From Ruminiclostridium sp. (GTDB lineage Bacteria; Bacillota; Clostridia; Oscillospirales; Ruminococcaceae), in NCBI GenBank assembly GCA_017625405.1, contig JAGALB010000006.1:1-34870 (forward strand): DNA of 34,870 nt, given 5' to 3'. The notes below the pieces were generated by a model. That model saw nothing but the letters and a program-made list of their open reading frames with translations. It had not been told where the DNA came from and did no database searches. The stretch's first letter is position 1; each line of letters starts with the position of its first letter. Below, in pieces: positions 7,474 to 16,064 of this stretch. Both the position numbers and the translations under genes were made by a program.

Positions 7474-8646
7474 ATGCAGGAAGTAATAATGGTAAAATAC
7501 GGCGAAATCGCCTTAAAGGGACTCAACAAGCATACCTTTGAAGATATGCTTATCCGCAATATAAAGCGCAGACTCAAGACCTGCGGCGAATTTGACTATT
7601 CCCGCCGTCAGTCCACGGTGTATATAAAGCCCCTGAACGAGGATGCAGACATTGACAGCGCAATTGAAAAGCTCAAGTGCATTTTCGGCATTGCCGCTAT
7701 CCAGCGCAGTGCAGAGCTTCCCAAGAACTGGGACGACATCGTTAAAGAAGGTATGCCCTATCTCAAGGATACCCTTGACTGCGTAAGAACCTTCAAGGTT
7801 GACGCAAAGCGCTCCGATAAAGCATTCCCCATGAAGACTCCCGATATTCAGCGTGAGCTTGGCGGTGCTATTCTTTCCGCTTATCCTCACCTGAAGGTGG
7901 ATGTTCATAACCCCGATGTTACGGTTATCCTTGAAATCCGTGATACCCACGCATTTATCAACGCAGAAAAGCTTCCCGGCCAGGGCGGTATGCCCGTGGG
8001 CAGCAGTGGTAATGCGCTTCTTCTCCTTTCAGGCGGTATCGACAGCCCCGTTGCCGCTTATATGATGGCAAAGAGAGGCCTGAATGTTGACGCTATCCAT
8101 TTCCAGAGCCCTCCCTATACCTCTGAAAGAGCGCTTATGAAGGTTGAAGAGCTTTGCGAAAAGCTTACTCCCTACTGCGGCGATATCCGTTTCTACTGCG
8201 TGCCTTTTACAGAAATTCAGGAAGCACTCCGTGACAACTGCCCCGAAGAATATTTCACAATCATCATGAGAAGACTTATGATGAAGATTGCCAACAGAAT
8301 CTGTGAGCAGAAGGATTACAAGGCACTTATCACAGGCGAATCCGTAGGACAGGTAGCAAGTCAGACAATTATGGCTCTCGCCTGCACCGACAAGGCAAGC
8401 GATGTACCTGTTTTCCGTCCCGTTATCGGTATGGACAAGAAGGAAATCGTTGAGATTGCACGCCGTATCGACACCTTTGAAACTTCAATTCTTCCCTATG
8501 AGGACTGCTGCACGGTATTCACCCCCAAGCACCCCAAGACAAAGCCTGTTATCAGCGAGGTTGAGGAAGCGGAAGCAGGTTTCGATTTCGGACCGCTTCT
8601 TGAAAAGGCGGTAAACGAAATCGTAATCAAGGATTTCAGGGCATAA
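7474..8646 (+). CDS. thiI: tRNA sulfurtransferase ThiI
   Basis: ThiI adenylates U8 of tRNA and inserts sulfur to make 4-thiouridine. The N-terminal part (VKYGEIALKGLNK) and the following THUMP region are typical. The PP-loop SGGIDSP (residues 186-191) and the conserved EDCCTVFTPKHP cysteine segment are present. At 390 residues it ends without the rhodanese domain of the E. coli enzyme, as in Bacillus, where the neighbouring desulfurase hands over the sulfur. ATG 7474 is supported by AAGGAG at 7462-7467, which overlaps the desulfurase stop. An ATG at 7444 would put ten non-family residues in front. The short form is more likely to serve tRNA thiolation than thiazole synthesis. Confidence 0.93.
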   Translation: MQEVIMVKYGEIALKGLNKHTFEDMLIRNIKRRLKTCGEFDYSRRQSTVYIKPLNEDADIDSAIEKLKCIFGIAAIQRSAELPKNWDDIVKEGMPYLKDTLDCVRTFKVDAKRSDKAFPMKTPDIQRELGGAILSAYPHLKVDVHNPDVTVILEIRDTHAFINAEKLPGQGGMPVGSSGNALLLLSGGIDSPVAAYMMAKRGLNVDAIHFQSPPYTSERALMKVEELCEKLTPYCGDIRFYCVPFTEIQEALRDNCPEEYFTIIMRRLMMKIANRICEQKDYKALITGESVGQVASQTIMALACTDKASDVPVFRPVIGMDKKEIVEIARRIDTFETSILPYEDCCTVFTPKHPKTKPVISEVEEAEAGFDFGPLLEKAVNEIVIKDFRA

Positions 8647-8686
8647 ATGAAAATATTCTGAAAAATACAAGGAAAATTATTACAAT

Positions 8687-9199
8687 ATGGTTACAAATCT
8701 TGACAAGATTACCGAAAATGTAGTACAATTATTAGAAGGTGTAAATTCCACCGTAGCAACTGCCGAAAGCTGCACGGGAGGACTCCTTTCGGGAACAATC
8801 GTTTCCGTTTCGGGAGCGTCCTCGGTTTTCGGATACGGCGTCTGCACCTATGCCAACGAAGCAAAGATGAAGCTGCTGTCCGTAAAGGAGGAAACTCTTG
8901 ATAAATACGGCGCTGTAAGCACTGAAACCGCAAGGGAAATGGCTGAAGGCATACGCAGACTCAGCAAAGCTGACTACGGCATATCCACCACAGGTATTGC
9001 AGGTCCTTCGGGCGGCACACCCGACAAGCCCGTAGGTACGGTATGTATAGGTATTTCCTCGGAAAAGGGAACTTATGCACAGCGTTTCGTGTTTGACGGC
9101 GAAATGTTCCGTGAAGCGGGGGACAAGCGCACTGCCATACGGCTGGAAGCGGTTTACACCGCACTGACATTATTAAAGAAGGAAATTGAAAACCACTGA
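8687..9199 (+). CDS. pncC: Nicotinamide-nucleotide amidohydrolase (CinA C-terminal domain)
   Basis: PncC converts nicotinamide mononucleotide to nicotinate mononucleotide in pyridine nucleotide recycling. The single-domain protein (170 residues) carries the family motifs TAESCTGGLLSG near the N-terminus, a YGVCTYANEAK segment, and GIAGPSGGTPDKPVGTV towards the C-terminus. The N-terminal MoaB-like domain of full CinA is absent, as in E. coli YgaD-type PncC. The ATG has AAGGA about 13 nt upstream, slightly long. The gene lies 40 bp after thiI and 21 bp before a sortase gene, probably in one transcript. Confidence 0.9.
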   Translation: MVTNLDKITENVVQLLEGVNSTVATAESCTGGLLSGTIVSVSGASSVFGYGVCTYANEAKMKLLSVKEETLDKYGAVSTETAREMAEGIRRLSKADYGISTTGIAGPSGGTPDKPVGTVCIGISSEKGTYAQRFVFDGEMFREAGDKRTAIRLEAVYTALTLLKKEIENH

Positions 9200-9220
9200 C
9201 ATAAAGAAAGGTGATTTCAG

Positions 9221-10387
9221 ATGAATTATACACAAAGACCAAAGAGCAGAAGAAGTGCAGGCTATAAGCCCGCAAAGGCAGAAAAGCCCTCCAAAACAGA
9301 AAAGGCTTCTGAAAAGGAAGAAAAACCTGCCCGAAAAAAGGAGAGCTTCTTCATGAAAATACGGAATGCAATTCTCCCCTGCAAGGGCGACAGCGTTACC
9401 GAGTCGGTACGTAAGGTTGTTTTCGATATTGCGGTTGTAGCCCTGATTATCACAGGCGGCTCGCTGATTTCCGACGTTGTGGGACGTGTTATCCAGCAGC
9501 AGCAGGATATTGTCATAGCAGATAATTATGATAAATTCAGAAATGAAGAGGATGCAGATACTATTATCGGTCAGCTGGACCTCACCGACGAGGAAAAGGA
9601 AACTATTCTCAAGGAACAGCCTCAGATTCTCCCCTTATTCATGGAGTACTACAACAAGAACAAGGACATTGTAGGCTGGATTACAGTAGGCGAGGGCGAA
9701 AACAAGATAGTAAACCACCCTGTAATGCAGGCGGCAGACAATGACTATTACCTTACCCACACCTTTGAAAACAAGGAAGACAAGGGCGGCGCAATCTTTG
9801 CCGATTACAGAAACGAATTTGAAGCAGGAAAGCTTTCCGGCAACACCGTTCTCTACGGCCACAATATCTGGGACGGTACAATGTTTGCAAAGCTTACCCG
9901 TTACTATGACGCAACCCTCGGCGGTTACAGCGATAAGCTGGGCTTCTACAAGGAAAACCCCACTATTATCTTTGATACCCTTTACGAAAAGTCGGAATGG
10001 AAGGTTTTCGCCTGCGTTCTGTTCAATACAGATGAAAAGAACGGCGAGGTTTACCCCTACACACAGATTCACGACTTTGAAAATGAAGATTCCTTCAACA
10101 GCTTTATCCTTGATATAATGGACAGAAGCGTTCTCTGGACAGACGTTGACCTTACCTACGGCGACAGCATCCTTACTCTTTCCACCTGCTACTACCCTTA
10201 TGGTCAGAATATCGACACACGCTGCGTAGTTTTCGCAAGAAAGGTCCGTGACGGTGAAAGCCCTGAGGTTGATGTTTCAAAGGCTCAGAGAAATGAAAAT
10301 CCCCTTATGTTCACATACCAGTATACCGTTCTCGGCGGCAGCTGGAAGGGCAGAACATGGGATACCTCCAAGCTTCTTTCATACTGA
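9221..10387 (+). CDS. Class B sortase (first of three)
   Basis: Sortases cleave a sorting motif and join the protein to the cell wall or another acceptor. The protein has a Lys-rich cytoplasmic tail (about 1-50), a membrane segment (about 64-84) and a class B sortase domain. The catalytic residues are His214 (LYGHN), Cys323 (TLSTC) and Arg334 (DTRCVVFARKVR). The juxtamembrane block ILPCKGDSVTESVRKVVF is closely echoed in the third sortase of this cluster, suggesting duplication. It is longer than a minimal SrtB (about 240 residues) because of the tail and a helical spacer before the domain. The start has GAAAGGTGA 7 nt upstream. No sorting-signal substrate is visible nearby, so specificity is unknown. 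Confidence 0.9.
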   Translation: MNYTQRPKSRRSAGYKPAKAEKPSKTEKASEKEEKPARKKESFFMKIRNAILPCKGDSVTESVRKVVFDIAVVALIITGGSLISDVVGRVIQQQQDIVIADNYDKFRNEEDADTIIGQLDLTDEEKETILKEQPQILPLFMEYYNKNKDIVGWITVGEGENKIVNHPVMQAADNDYYLTHTFENKEDKGGAIFADYRNEFEAGKLSGNTVLYGHNIWDGTMFAKLTRYYDATLGGYSDKLGFYKENPTIIFDTLYEKSEWKVFACVLFNTDEKNGEVYPYTQIHDFENEDSFNSFILDIMDRSVLWTDVDLTYGDSILTLSTCYYPYGQNIDTRCVVFARKVRDGESPEVDVSKAQRNENPLMFTYQYTVLGGSWKGRTWDTSKLLSY

Positions 10388-10398
10388 GAGGTGACAGC

Positions 10399-11037
10399 AT
10401 GAGCTTTGATTCACTTATATTTGACCTTGACGGAACGCTCTGGAACAGCTCCGATACCGTTGCCGAAGCATGGAATGTCGCACTTGAAAAGGCAGGCTAT
10501 GACGTACGTATAACAGGTGCGGATGTCCTGAAGCAGATGGGAAAGCCTATGGACGCTATCATGCGTGACGCTTTCGGCGAAACAATGACGAAAGAAGAAG
10601 CAATGAAGTTCCTTGAGATTCTCTCTGCCGAGGAAATAAACCACATCGAAAAGACAGGGGGCAGGCTTTTCCCTCAGTTGGAAGAAACATTGTCCCTTTT
10701 AAAGACAAAATATCGTCTTTTTATTGTAAGTAACTGTCAGAAAGGCTATATCGAAGCTTTTCTGAAAGCGCATAAGCTTTCGCAGTATTTTGAAGGCTTC
10801 ATGTGCTGGGGCGACACACAGCTCCCCAAGGCAGAAACCAACAAACAGCTTATTGCACGCTATAACCTCGAAAACCCCGTATATATCGGTGATACCGAGG
10901 GCGACCATATTTCCGCACAGGGTGCAGGAATACCCTTCTGCTACGCTTCGTACGGCTTTGCGGAGGTAAGCGGCTATGACTATAAGCTGGAGAAATTCTC
11001 CGACCTTATTAACATATTTATGGACAAGGCGGAATAA
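10399..11037 (+). CDS. HAD-superfamily hydrolase, phosphoglycolate phosphatase-like
   Basis: Motif I is FDLDGT (nucleophile Asp9, acid/base Asp11). Motif II is the Ser of IVSNCQ, and motif IV is GDTEGD near the C-terminus. A helical cap lies between about residues 15 and 85. These mark a Gph/PGMB-type small-molecule phosphatase of 212 residues; the substrate cannot be read from sequence. ATG 10399 is chosen because GAGAGG (10386-10391) stands 7 nt upstream and the family's N-terminus begins there. An ATG at 10357 would overlap the sortase by 31 bp. Its place between sortase genes is odd but close spacing (11 bp) suggests cotranscription rather than shared function. Confidence 0.87.
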   Translation: MSFDSLIFDLDGTLWNSSDTVAEAWNVALEKAGYDVRITGADVLKQMGKPMDAIMRDAFGETMTKEEAMKFLEILSAEEINHIEKTGGRLFPQLEETLSLLKTKYRLFIVSNCQKGYIEAFLKAHKLSQYFEGFMCWGDTQLPKAETNKQLIARYNLENPVYIGDTEGDHISAQGAGIPFCYASYGFAEVSGYDYKLEKFSDLINIFMDKAE

Positions 11038-11112
11038 CAATGTAAACTAAGAGCACGGCTCTTTAAAAAGAATAAAAAATCAATGAACCCATGAAAGGAC
11101 AGGAATATCAAA

Positions 11113-12144
11113 ATGGCTAATTTTAAGAAAGTAAGAAAATTTGCCGCTGCACTCTCTGCAATGGCAATTGTACTCAGCATGTCCGCTTGCGGAGAAACAA
11201 GCGTTCCCGAAGAATCAGGAGACGGCACAACAACCACAACAGCCGCAGAAGCAGGCGATTCCACAACAAAGGCTACCACAACTGCTCCCGCTATTGTAAC
11301 AACTACAACAACTACAACAGCTCCTCTCCCCGTTCTTACAGAATATGAAGCAAAGTTTGCTGAAAACGAGGATATCGTAGGCTGGATCAAGCTTGACGCA
11401 GCAAACATCAACGACCCCGTTGTACAGGCTGACGATAACAAGTACTACCTCACAAGAGATTTCAACGGAAACGATTATCAGAACGGTTCCTTCTTCGTTG
11501 ACTACAAGTGCCAGTTCACCACAAGAACAAGACCCGCAAACACAATCATCTACGGTCACAACATGGTAACAGGCCCCAGCTTCGCAAAGATTACACGTTA
11601 CTATGACGCAAGACTCAACGGCGACTATGCAAACCGTCTTGACTTCTACAAGAACAATCCTACAATCGAATTCAACACAATCTGGGATACAGAGCGCAGC
11701 GAATACAAGGTATTTGCTTGTATGTTCGTAAACACAATGGAAGAACACGGCGAAGTATTCAAGTACTACAAGCAGAGAGACATCAAGAACGAAGGCCAGT
11801 TCCTTGAATATGTTGCTCAGATCATGGACAGATCCGTATTCTACACAGACGTTGACCTTGAATACGGCGATGAAATCCTTACACTCTCCACCTGCTACTA
11901 TCCTTTCGGCAAGGCAGTTGATACACGCTGCGTAGTATTCGCAAGACGTGTAAGAGAAGGTGAAGACCCCACAGTCGATACAAGCAAGGCTTACATAAAC
12001 GACAGTCCCCTCTACTTTGACTACTACTACAAGGTAAACGGCGGAAGCTGGGCAGGCAGAAAGTGGGATACAACAAAGGTCAAGGGTCTTGACGAATACG
12101 TTGCAGCTTACCCTGACAGCAAGGCAGCAGCTCCCAAGATGTAA
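11113..12144 (+). CDS. Class B sortase with lipoprotein signal peptide
   Basis: The catalytic domain matches its neighbours: His149 (IYGHN), Cys261 (TLSTC) and Arg272 (DTRCVVFARRVR). The N-terminus differs. Instead of a transmembrane helix it has a lipoprotein-type signal ending SMSAC, with Cys26 as the predicted lipidated residue, followed by a long Thr/Ala linker (about 38-72). Sortases are normally held by a helix, so a lipid-anchored sortase is unusual. The lipobox has Met at -3, which is not ideal. If it is not used, the hydrophobic stretch could act as an uncleaved anchor. A 75-bp gap before the gene contains a weak hairpin (AAGAGC/GCTCTT) and may allow separate regulation. Confidence 0.87.
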   Translation: MANFKKVRKFAAALSAMAIVLSMSACGETSVPEESGDGTTTTTAAEAGDSTTKATTTAPAIVTTTTTTTAPLPVLTEYEAKFAENEDIVGWIKLDAANINDPVVQADDNKYYLTRDFNGNDYQNGSFFVDYKCQFTTRTRPANTIIYGHNMVTGPSFAKITRYYDARLNGDYANRLDFYKNNPTIEFNTIWDTERSEYKVFACMFVNTMEEHGEVFKYYKQRDIKNEGQFLEYVAQIMDRSVFYTDVDLEYGDEILTLSTCYYPFGKAVDTRCVVFARRVREGEDPTVDTSKAYINDSPLYFDYYYKVNGGSWAGRKWDTTKVKGLDEYVAAYPDSKAAAPKM

Positions 12145-12178
12145 TCGCCCGTTTTTCTTATAGAAAGGTTTTCAGCAG

Positions 12179-13276
12179 ATGTCCGAAAATAAAACAAAAA
12201 AGAATGTACGACTCCGCCCCAGGAGAAAAAAGAAGATGAACGGCTTTGAAAGCTTCATCAGCGGAATTCTTCCCTGGAAGGGCGATCCGCCCGGCGAAAT
12301 CGTACGTAAAATAGTGTTCCTTGTGGCAATTGTTGTACTTATAGTTGCCGGCTGCCTTATGCTCAGATTCTATGTGTTCCGTGAAAACGAGAACAACAAG
12401 GACGCACAGTACTGGGCAGACCAGAAGGAGCAGAACGCTTCAGATGAGGTAATTACCGTAATTCTGAAGGATGATTCCGATAAGGATAACTCTTCCGAGG
12501 ACAAGGAAACCGAGGAAGTTGAAGTACTTGCGGAATATATGCCCTATTATGAACAGAACAATGATTTCGTTGGCTGGATTTCCATGTACCCCTACATCCA
12601 GTATCCGGTTGTTCAGTCCGATGATAACGAGTATTACTTAAAGCACAACTTTGAGGGCGGCTACAACGAAAACGGAACAATCTTCGCCGATTATCAGGGT
12701 AAGATTTCCGCTACCGAAATGCCCCATAATACTCTTCTCTACGGTCATAACCTTATTACAAACAATTTCTTCCAGCCCCTTTCCAATTTCAGGAAGGAAG
12801 GAATAAGCTTCTTAAAGGACAACTACATTCTTGAATTTGATACCCTCTACGAGCGTAATCAGTACAAGATTTTCTCCGTTTTTCTTACAAACACCAAGAC
12901 CGAGCACGGCGAAGTGTTCAACTACTGGAACCAGGTTTATTTCAGTTCCAAGTCCGAATTCAACAACTTCGTTGCCGAATGTCTTGACAGAAGCTATTTC
13001 TACACAGGCGTGGATTTACAGTACGGTGACGAGCTTCTCACCCTTTCCACCTGCGATTTCTCCATGTTCTCCGATATGAGACTTGTAGTTGTTGCAAGAA
13101 AGGTAAGAAAAGACGAGAGCATCTCCATGGATACGTCCGCATTTATCGACAACACAGGCTTCGATGATGACGGAAATGTAAAACGTAAGATGTTCGAAGC
13201 ATATTACACCACCTATGGCTGCGAATGGGCAGGCAGACAGTGGGATAAATCCTGGATAAAGGATTTTGAAGGCTGA
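12179..13276 (+). CDS. Class B sortase (third of three)
   Basis: An Arg/Lys-rich tail (1-20), a membrane helix (about 44-63) and an acidic spacer (about 85-115) precede a class B sortase domain with His190 (LYGHN), Cys292 (TLSTC) and Arg301 (MRLVVVARKVR). The residues around Cys and Arg differ from the other two (TCDFSMFSDMR instead of TCYYP...DTR), so substrate choice may differ. The juxtamembrane ILPWKGDPPGEIVRKIVF matches the first sortase. GAAAGG lies 11 nt before the ATG. It ends 25 bp before the SpoIID-domain gene. Confidence 0.9.
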   Translation: MSENKTKKNVRLRPRRKKKMNGFESFISGILPWKGDPPGEIVRKIVFLVAIVVLIVAGCLMLRFYVFRENENNKDAQYWADQKEQNASDEVITVILKDDSDKDNSSEDKETEEVEVLAEYMPYYEQNNDFVGWISMYPYIQYPVVQSDDNEYYLKHNFEGGYNENGTIFADYQGKISATEMPHNTLLYGHNLITNNFFQPLSNFRKEGISFLKDNYILEFDTLYERNQYKIFSVFLTNTKTEHGEVFNYWNQVYFSSKSEFNNFVAECLDRSYFYTGVDLQYGDELLTLSTCDFSMFSDMRLVVVARKVRKDESISMDTSAFIDNTGFDDDGNVKRKMFEAYYTTYGCEWAGRQWDKSWIKDFEG

Positions 13277-13301
13277 TTTTTCATGAAAGGAGGCGGTTTT
13301 T

Positions 13302-14828
13302 ATGGGTAAAGGGTCAATCGCCAAAATTGCGGCAGCGCTTGCTATCATAAGCGTCTATATATACCTTTTCGGAATTGTGGGCACTATCGACAGCCTTGAT
13401 TCAAACCTTGCCGAGCAGGTTACCACCGATACGGCAGAGACCTTTGAAACAACAGAACCGCCTGATGATGATGCGGTCCCCGTTATTGCAACAACAACCT
13501 CTGTTTCACGCACGGAAAGAGTTGTCTACACCTACTCCACAGAGCTTAATGTTGCCAACGGCAAAAAGCCCTCCCTTGCGGATTATACCGCAACAGAGCC
13601 CATCCTTGTAATTACTCAGGAAGTGACCGCCCCTGCGGCGTCAACCACAACAACTCCTGATTTTCAGCTTAACGAGGAGGATGTTGACTATACAACACCT
13701 CCGAAAACCACTACCGCTGCGGCAACCACTACCACAACAACCGCCGCAACAACAGTGCTTACTCCCGCTTCAACATCAATTGTAACGCTCCCCACCACAA
13801 CTGAGGCGCCTGTTACAACAACTACAACCGAAGCACAGACTACAACCACTACAACCACAGAGTGGATTACCACAACCACAACAACTGAGGCAACCACCAC
13901 AACGGAAGCTACAACAACCACAGAAGCGACTACCACGACGGAAGCTACAACTACGACAGAGGCTACAACAACAACCGAGGCAACCACCACAACGGAAGCC
14001 ACAACAACTCTTCCCGAAACAAATATCGCAGGCGAAACCCTTACAGTAAACGCAGGCGGTACAATTGTTACGGATACAGCTGTAAATATTGTTGCAAAGG
14101 CCGTTATGGCGGAAGTCGGCGACAGCTTCAGCGAAGAAGCAATCAAAGCGCAGGCAATTGCCGCTTACACCTACATAAAGTACTACAACCAGAACAATCA
14201 GAACGCATACGTTGTCTTCAAAACCCCCAGCGATAAGGTTACACGCTGTGTAAAAGAGGTTATCGGAAAGGGTATTTACTACAACGGAAGCCTGATTCAG
14301 GCGGTTTATTGTGCATCTTCCGCAGGCTCAACCGCTTCATCTGTAAACGTGTGGGGTGTTGATTACCCGTATCTGAGAAGTGTATCAACCGAGTTTGACG
14401 CACTTTACGACATAAACTACGGCAGAAAGGCGACCTTCTCCTCTGCCGAAATCAAGAACTATGTTCTTGACAATACAGGTATCGCTCTCAGCGGCGACCC
14501 TTCAACATGGTTTGCTATAACCTCAAGAATTGACGGTAATTTTGTCGGCAGCATGACTATCGGCGGACAGGAAACCTATTATAACGGCTCAAAGAGCGTT
14601 AAAATAACCGGCAGAGTATTCCGTGAAAGCATTCTCGAATACAATATCCGTTCCGCAAGCTTTGATATAGTTTATGACGCATCTACCGACAATTTCGTAA
14701 TCACGACCTATGGTTACGGTCACTGCGTCGGTATGAGCCAGCACGGCGCAAACATTCTCGCAACACAGCACGGCTATAATTACGAACAGATTTTACAGTT
14801 CTTCTATCAGGGCGTTTCGATTTATTAA
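13302..14828 (+). CDS. SpoIID/LytB-domain protein with long Thr-rich linker
   Basis: SpoIID-type domains are peptidoglycan lytic transglycosylases that act on glycan strands lacking stem peptides. An N-terminal membrane anchor (about 8-27) is followed by about 200 low-complexity Thr-rich residues, including EATTTT repeats (196-236), and a SpoIID domain (about 245-508). The domain shows VMAEVGDSFSEEAIKAQAIA, with Glu271 matching the catalytic Glu, and YGHCVGMSQHGANILA near the C-terminus. The family form is usually GHGVGMSQYGA, so one Gly is Cys here. The ATG follows GGAGG. Location after three sortases suggests a vegetative cell-wall role rather than engulfment, since true SpoIID lacks such a linker. 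Internal LPETN at 237-241 is not a sorting signal. Confidence 0.87.
   Translation: MGKGSIAKIAAALAIISVYIYLFGIVGTIDSLDSNLAEQVTTDTAETFETTEPPDDDAVPVIATTTSVSRTERVVYTYSTELNVANGKKPSLADYTATEPILVITQEVTAPAASTTTTPDFQLNEEDVDYTTPPKTTTAAATTTTTTAATTVLTPASTSIVTLPTTTEAPVTTTTTEAQTTTTTTTEWITTTTTTEATTTTEATTTTEATTTTEATTTTEATTTTEATTTTEATTTLPETNIAGETLTVNAGGTIVTDTAVNIVAKAVMAEVGDSFSEEAIKAQAIAAYTYIKYYNQNNQNAYVVFKTPSDKVTRCVKEVIGKGIYYNGSLIQAVYCASSAGSTASSVNVWGVDYPYLRSVSTEFDALYDINYGRKATFSSAEIKNYVLDNTGIALSGDPSTWFAITSRIDGNFVGSMTIGGQETYYNGSKSVKITGRVFRESILEYNIRSASFDIVYDASTDNFVITTYGYGHCVGMSQHGANILATQHGYNYEQILQFFYQGVSIY
13887..14009 (+). repeat. 18-bp coding tandem repeat (EATTTT)
   Basis: Six full EATTTT units plus a partial EATTT. 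Codons vary between units, so selection seems to act on the peptide rather than the DNA. It probably forms an extended, possibly O-glycosylated wall-spanning stalk. Confidence 0.85.
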
Positions 14829-14834
14829 AAACTG

Positions 14835-14863
14835 TTGACAAATTATTACAGCTGTGTTATAAT
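14835..14863 (+). promoter_or_regulatory. Consensus promoter of thiT
   Basis: TTGACA (14835-14840) and TATAAT (14858-14863) are separated by exactly 17 nt. Transcription would begin near 14870, just before the riboswitch. Confidence 0.85.
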
Positions 14864-14873
14864 AACTGACGTA

Positions 14874-14962
14874 CAAGGGGAGCTGATATTTCGGCTGAGA
14901 GGAAGCGGATTAACGCTTCGACCTTACCTGATGCAGATAATGCTGCCGTAGGGAATGGACGA
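14874..14962 (+). ncRNA. TPP riboswitch (THI element)
   Basis: The conserved thi-box blocks are in order: AAGGGGAGCTG, GGCTGAGAGG (14893-14902), ACCTTACCTGATGCAGATAA (14921-14940) and GCTGCCGTAGGGAA (14942-14955). It binds thiamine pyrophosphate. A strong terminator follows and then a thiamine transporter gene, so it probably switches off transcription when TPP is plentiful. Confidence 0.93.
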
Positions 14963-14980
14963 ATGAATATGTATTTCATG

Positions 14981-15017
14981 ACAGTCTCTTTTTTGTGCAA
15001 AAAAGAGACTGTTTTTC
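14981..15017 (+). terminator. Riboswitch-controlled terminator
   Basis: A perfect 14-bp stem (14981-14994 with 14999-15012), loop GTGC, followed by TTTTC. It lies between the TPP aptamer and thiT and is the expected OFF structure. Confidence 0.88.
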
Positions 15018-15063
15018 TGTGTCAGGAAACATCTCTGAATACATATGACACAGAAAGGAAAAT

Positions 15064-15633
15064 ATGGAACGAACAAAAAACACAAAGGTAGAACGGCTTG
15101 TTACCAGCGCCGTATTTATCGCACTTGCCGTAGTGCTGAGCTTCATCAAGGTCTATAAGCTCCCTCTGGGCGGCTCAATCACTCTGCTTTCAATGCTGCC
15201 CGTCTGCCTGCTGTCCCTTAAATACGGGGTTAAATGGGGCTTTGTCTGCTCTTTCCTTTACGGGGCAATCCAGCTTGCGGTTGCTCTGGGCGAGGTTATG
15301 AGCTGGGGAATGGATGTGAGAATGTGGATAGGCTGTATCGTCTTCGACTATCTCTTAGCTTTCGGTATTTTAGGTCTTTCGGGAATATTCAGAAACAAGA
15401 AAATGCCCCTTATGCTGACAGGCGTCGGGCTTTCGCTGGTGCTGCGCTTTGTAAGCCACTTTATTTCGGGCGCTATCTTCTTCGACATCTGGATGCCCGA
15501 GGAATTCAGTAACCCCTACCTTTATTCGCTGGTTTATAACGGCTCCTATATGCTGCCCGAAACGGTTTTCACCCTTATCGGTGCAGGCATCATATTCGGC
15601 GTGCCCGTTATACGCAGAATGATACGAGAATGA
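15064..15633 (+). CDS. thiT: Energy-coupled thiamine transporter, S component ThiT
   Basis: ThiT is the thiamine-binding membrane subunit of ECF transporters and works with a shared EcfAA'T module encoded elsewhere. The 189-residue protein has about six membrane segments, the N-terminal AVFIALAVVLSFIKV helix, the GGSITLLSMLPV segment typical of the family, and the late RFVSHFISGAIFF motif followed by an N-G-S-Y block. GAAAGG precedes the ATG. The TPP riboswitch upstream independently supports the substrate. Confidence 0.93.
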   Translation: MERTKNTKVERLVTSAVFIALAVVLSFIKVYKLPLGGSITLLSMLPVCLLSLKYGVKWGFVCSFLYGAIQLAVALGEVMSWGMDVRMWIGCIVFDYLLAFGILGLSGIFRNKKMPLMLTGVGLSLVLRFVSHFISGAIFFDIWMPEEFSNPYLYSLVYNGSYMLPETVFTLIGAGIIFGVPVIRRMIRE

Positions 15634-15634
15634 C

Positions 15635-15668
15635 AAAAACCGCAGTATCTGCCGATACTGCGGTTTTT
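15635..15668. terminator. Bidirectional terminator between thiT and a convergent gene
   Basis: A perfect 15-bp stem (15635-15649 with 15654-15668), loop TGCC, with A and T tracts on both sides, so it can end thiT and the convergent minus-strand operon that stops at 15671. Confidence 0.9.
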
Positions 15669-15670
15669 TA

Positions 15671-16048
15671 TCATTCACAGAGTACGGTTACCTTCGCATC
15701 TCTGTCCTCTCCGTTATCGCCTTTTCTGGCGTAGACATACACCTCTAAAACGCCCTGTCCCTCGGTTACTGTAAAGGATGAGCCGTCTTCGGCTACGGAA
15801 ATTCCCAGTCTGTCGCCCGACTCCCAGCACGCGGCGCTGATGAATGTGCCGTGTGACCTTTCTACAAGCGCAAGTTCATCAACGGTTACAACCTGACCTG
15901 CGGTTATTTTAACGCCCTCGTAAGGTGTTATTTTCGGAGTTCCCTCCATGTATGTGTACAATCCCCAGCCAAGAGAAATTGTAACATATAGCGCTAGTAT
16001 GATAAGAAATAAGCCTATAACTCTTAAAATGCTGAATTTCTTTTTCAT
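15671..16048 (-). CDS. Small membrane-anchored protein, function unknown
   Basis: The 125-residue protein has one N-terminal membrane helix (about 8-33) and a short extracytoplasmic domain (about 45-125) of predicted beta character, with no recognised motif. AGGAG precedes the ATG at 16046-16048. It starts 16 bp after the DUF4153-like gene and is the last gene of a likely four-gene operon. I do not recognise a family. Confidence 0.7.
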   Translation of the reverse strand: MKKKFSILRVIGLFLIILALYVTISLGWGLYTYMEGTPKITPYEGVKITAGQVVTVDELALVERSHGTFISAACWESGDRLGISVAEDGSSFTVTEGQGVLEVYVYARKGDNGEDRDAKVTVLCE

Positions 16049-16064
16049 TTTTGTTCTCCTTTAA

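Noticed and set aside
8700-8729. TTGACA/TACAAT pair inside pncC
   Set aside because: It has an 18-nt spacer but lies within the coding region's first codons; no gene nearby needs it. Kept only as a remote internal promoter possibility.
11050-11070. Hairpin between the HAD gene and the lipoprotein sortase as a terminator
   Set aside because: The stem is six base pairs with a three-base loop and a poor T tract; too weak to call on its own.
13887-14009. Regular short repeats as a possible CRISPR array
   Set aside because: The 18-bp units are contiguous without spacers, vary at the DNA level and encode a peptide repeat.
14010-14024. LPETN motif in the SpoIID-domain protein
   Set aside because: It is internal, with no following hydrophobic segment and basic tail, so it is not a sorting signal.
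13688-14146. Antisense frame of Val/Ala repeats opposite the SpoIID-domain gene
   Set aside because: It is the complement of the Thr-rich linker (ACA/ACC codons read as Val), a shadow of a real gene.
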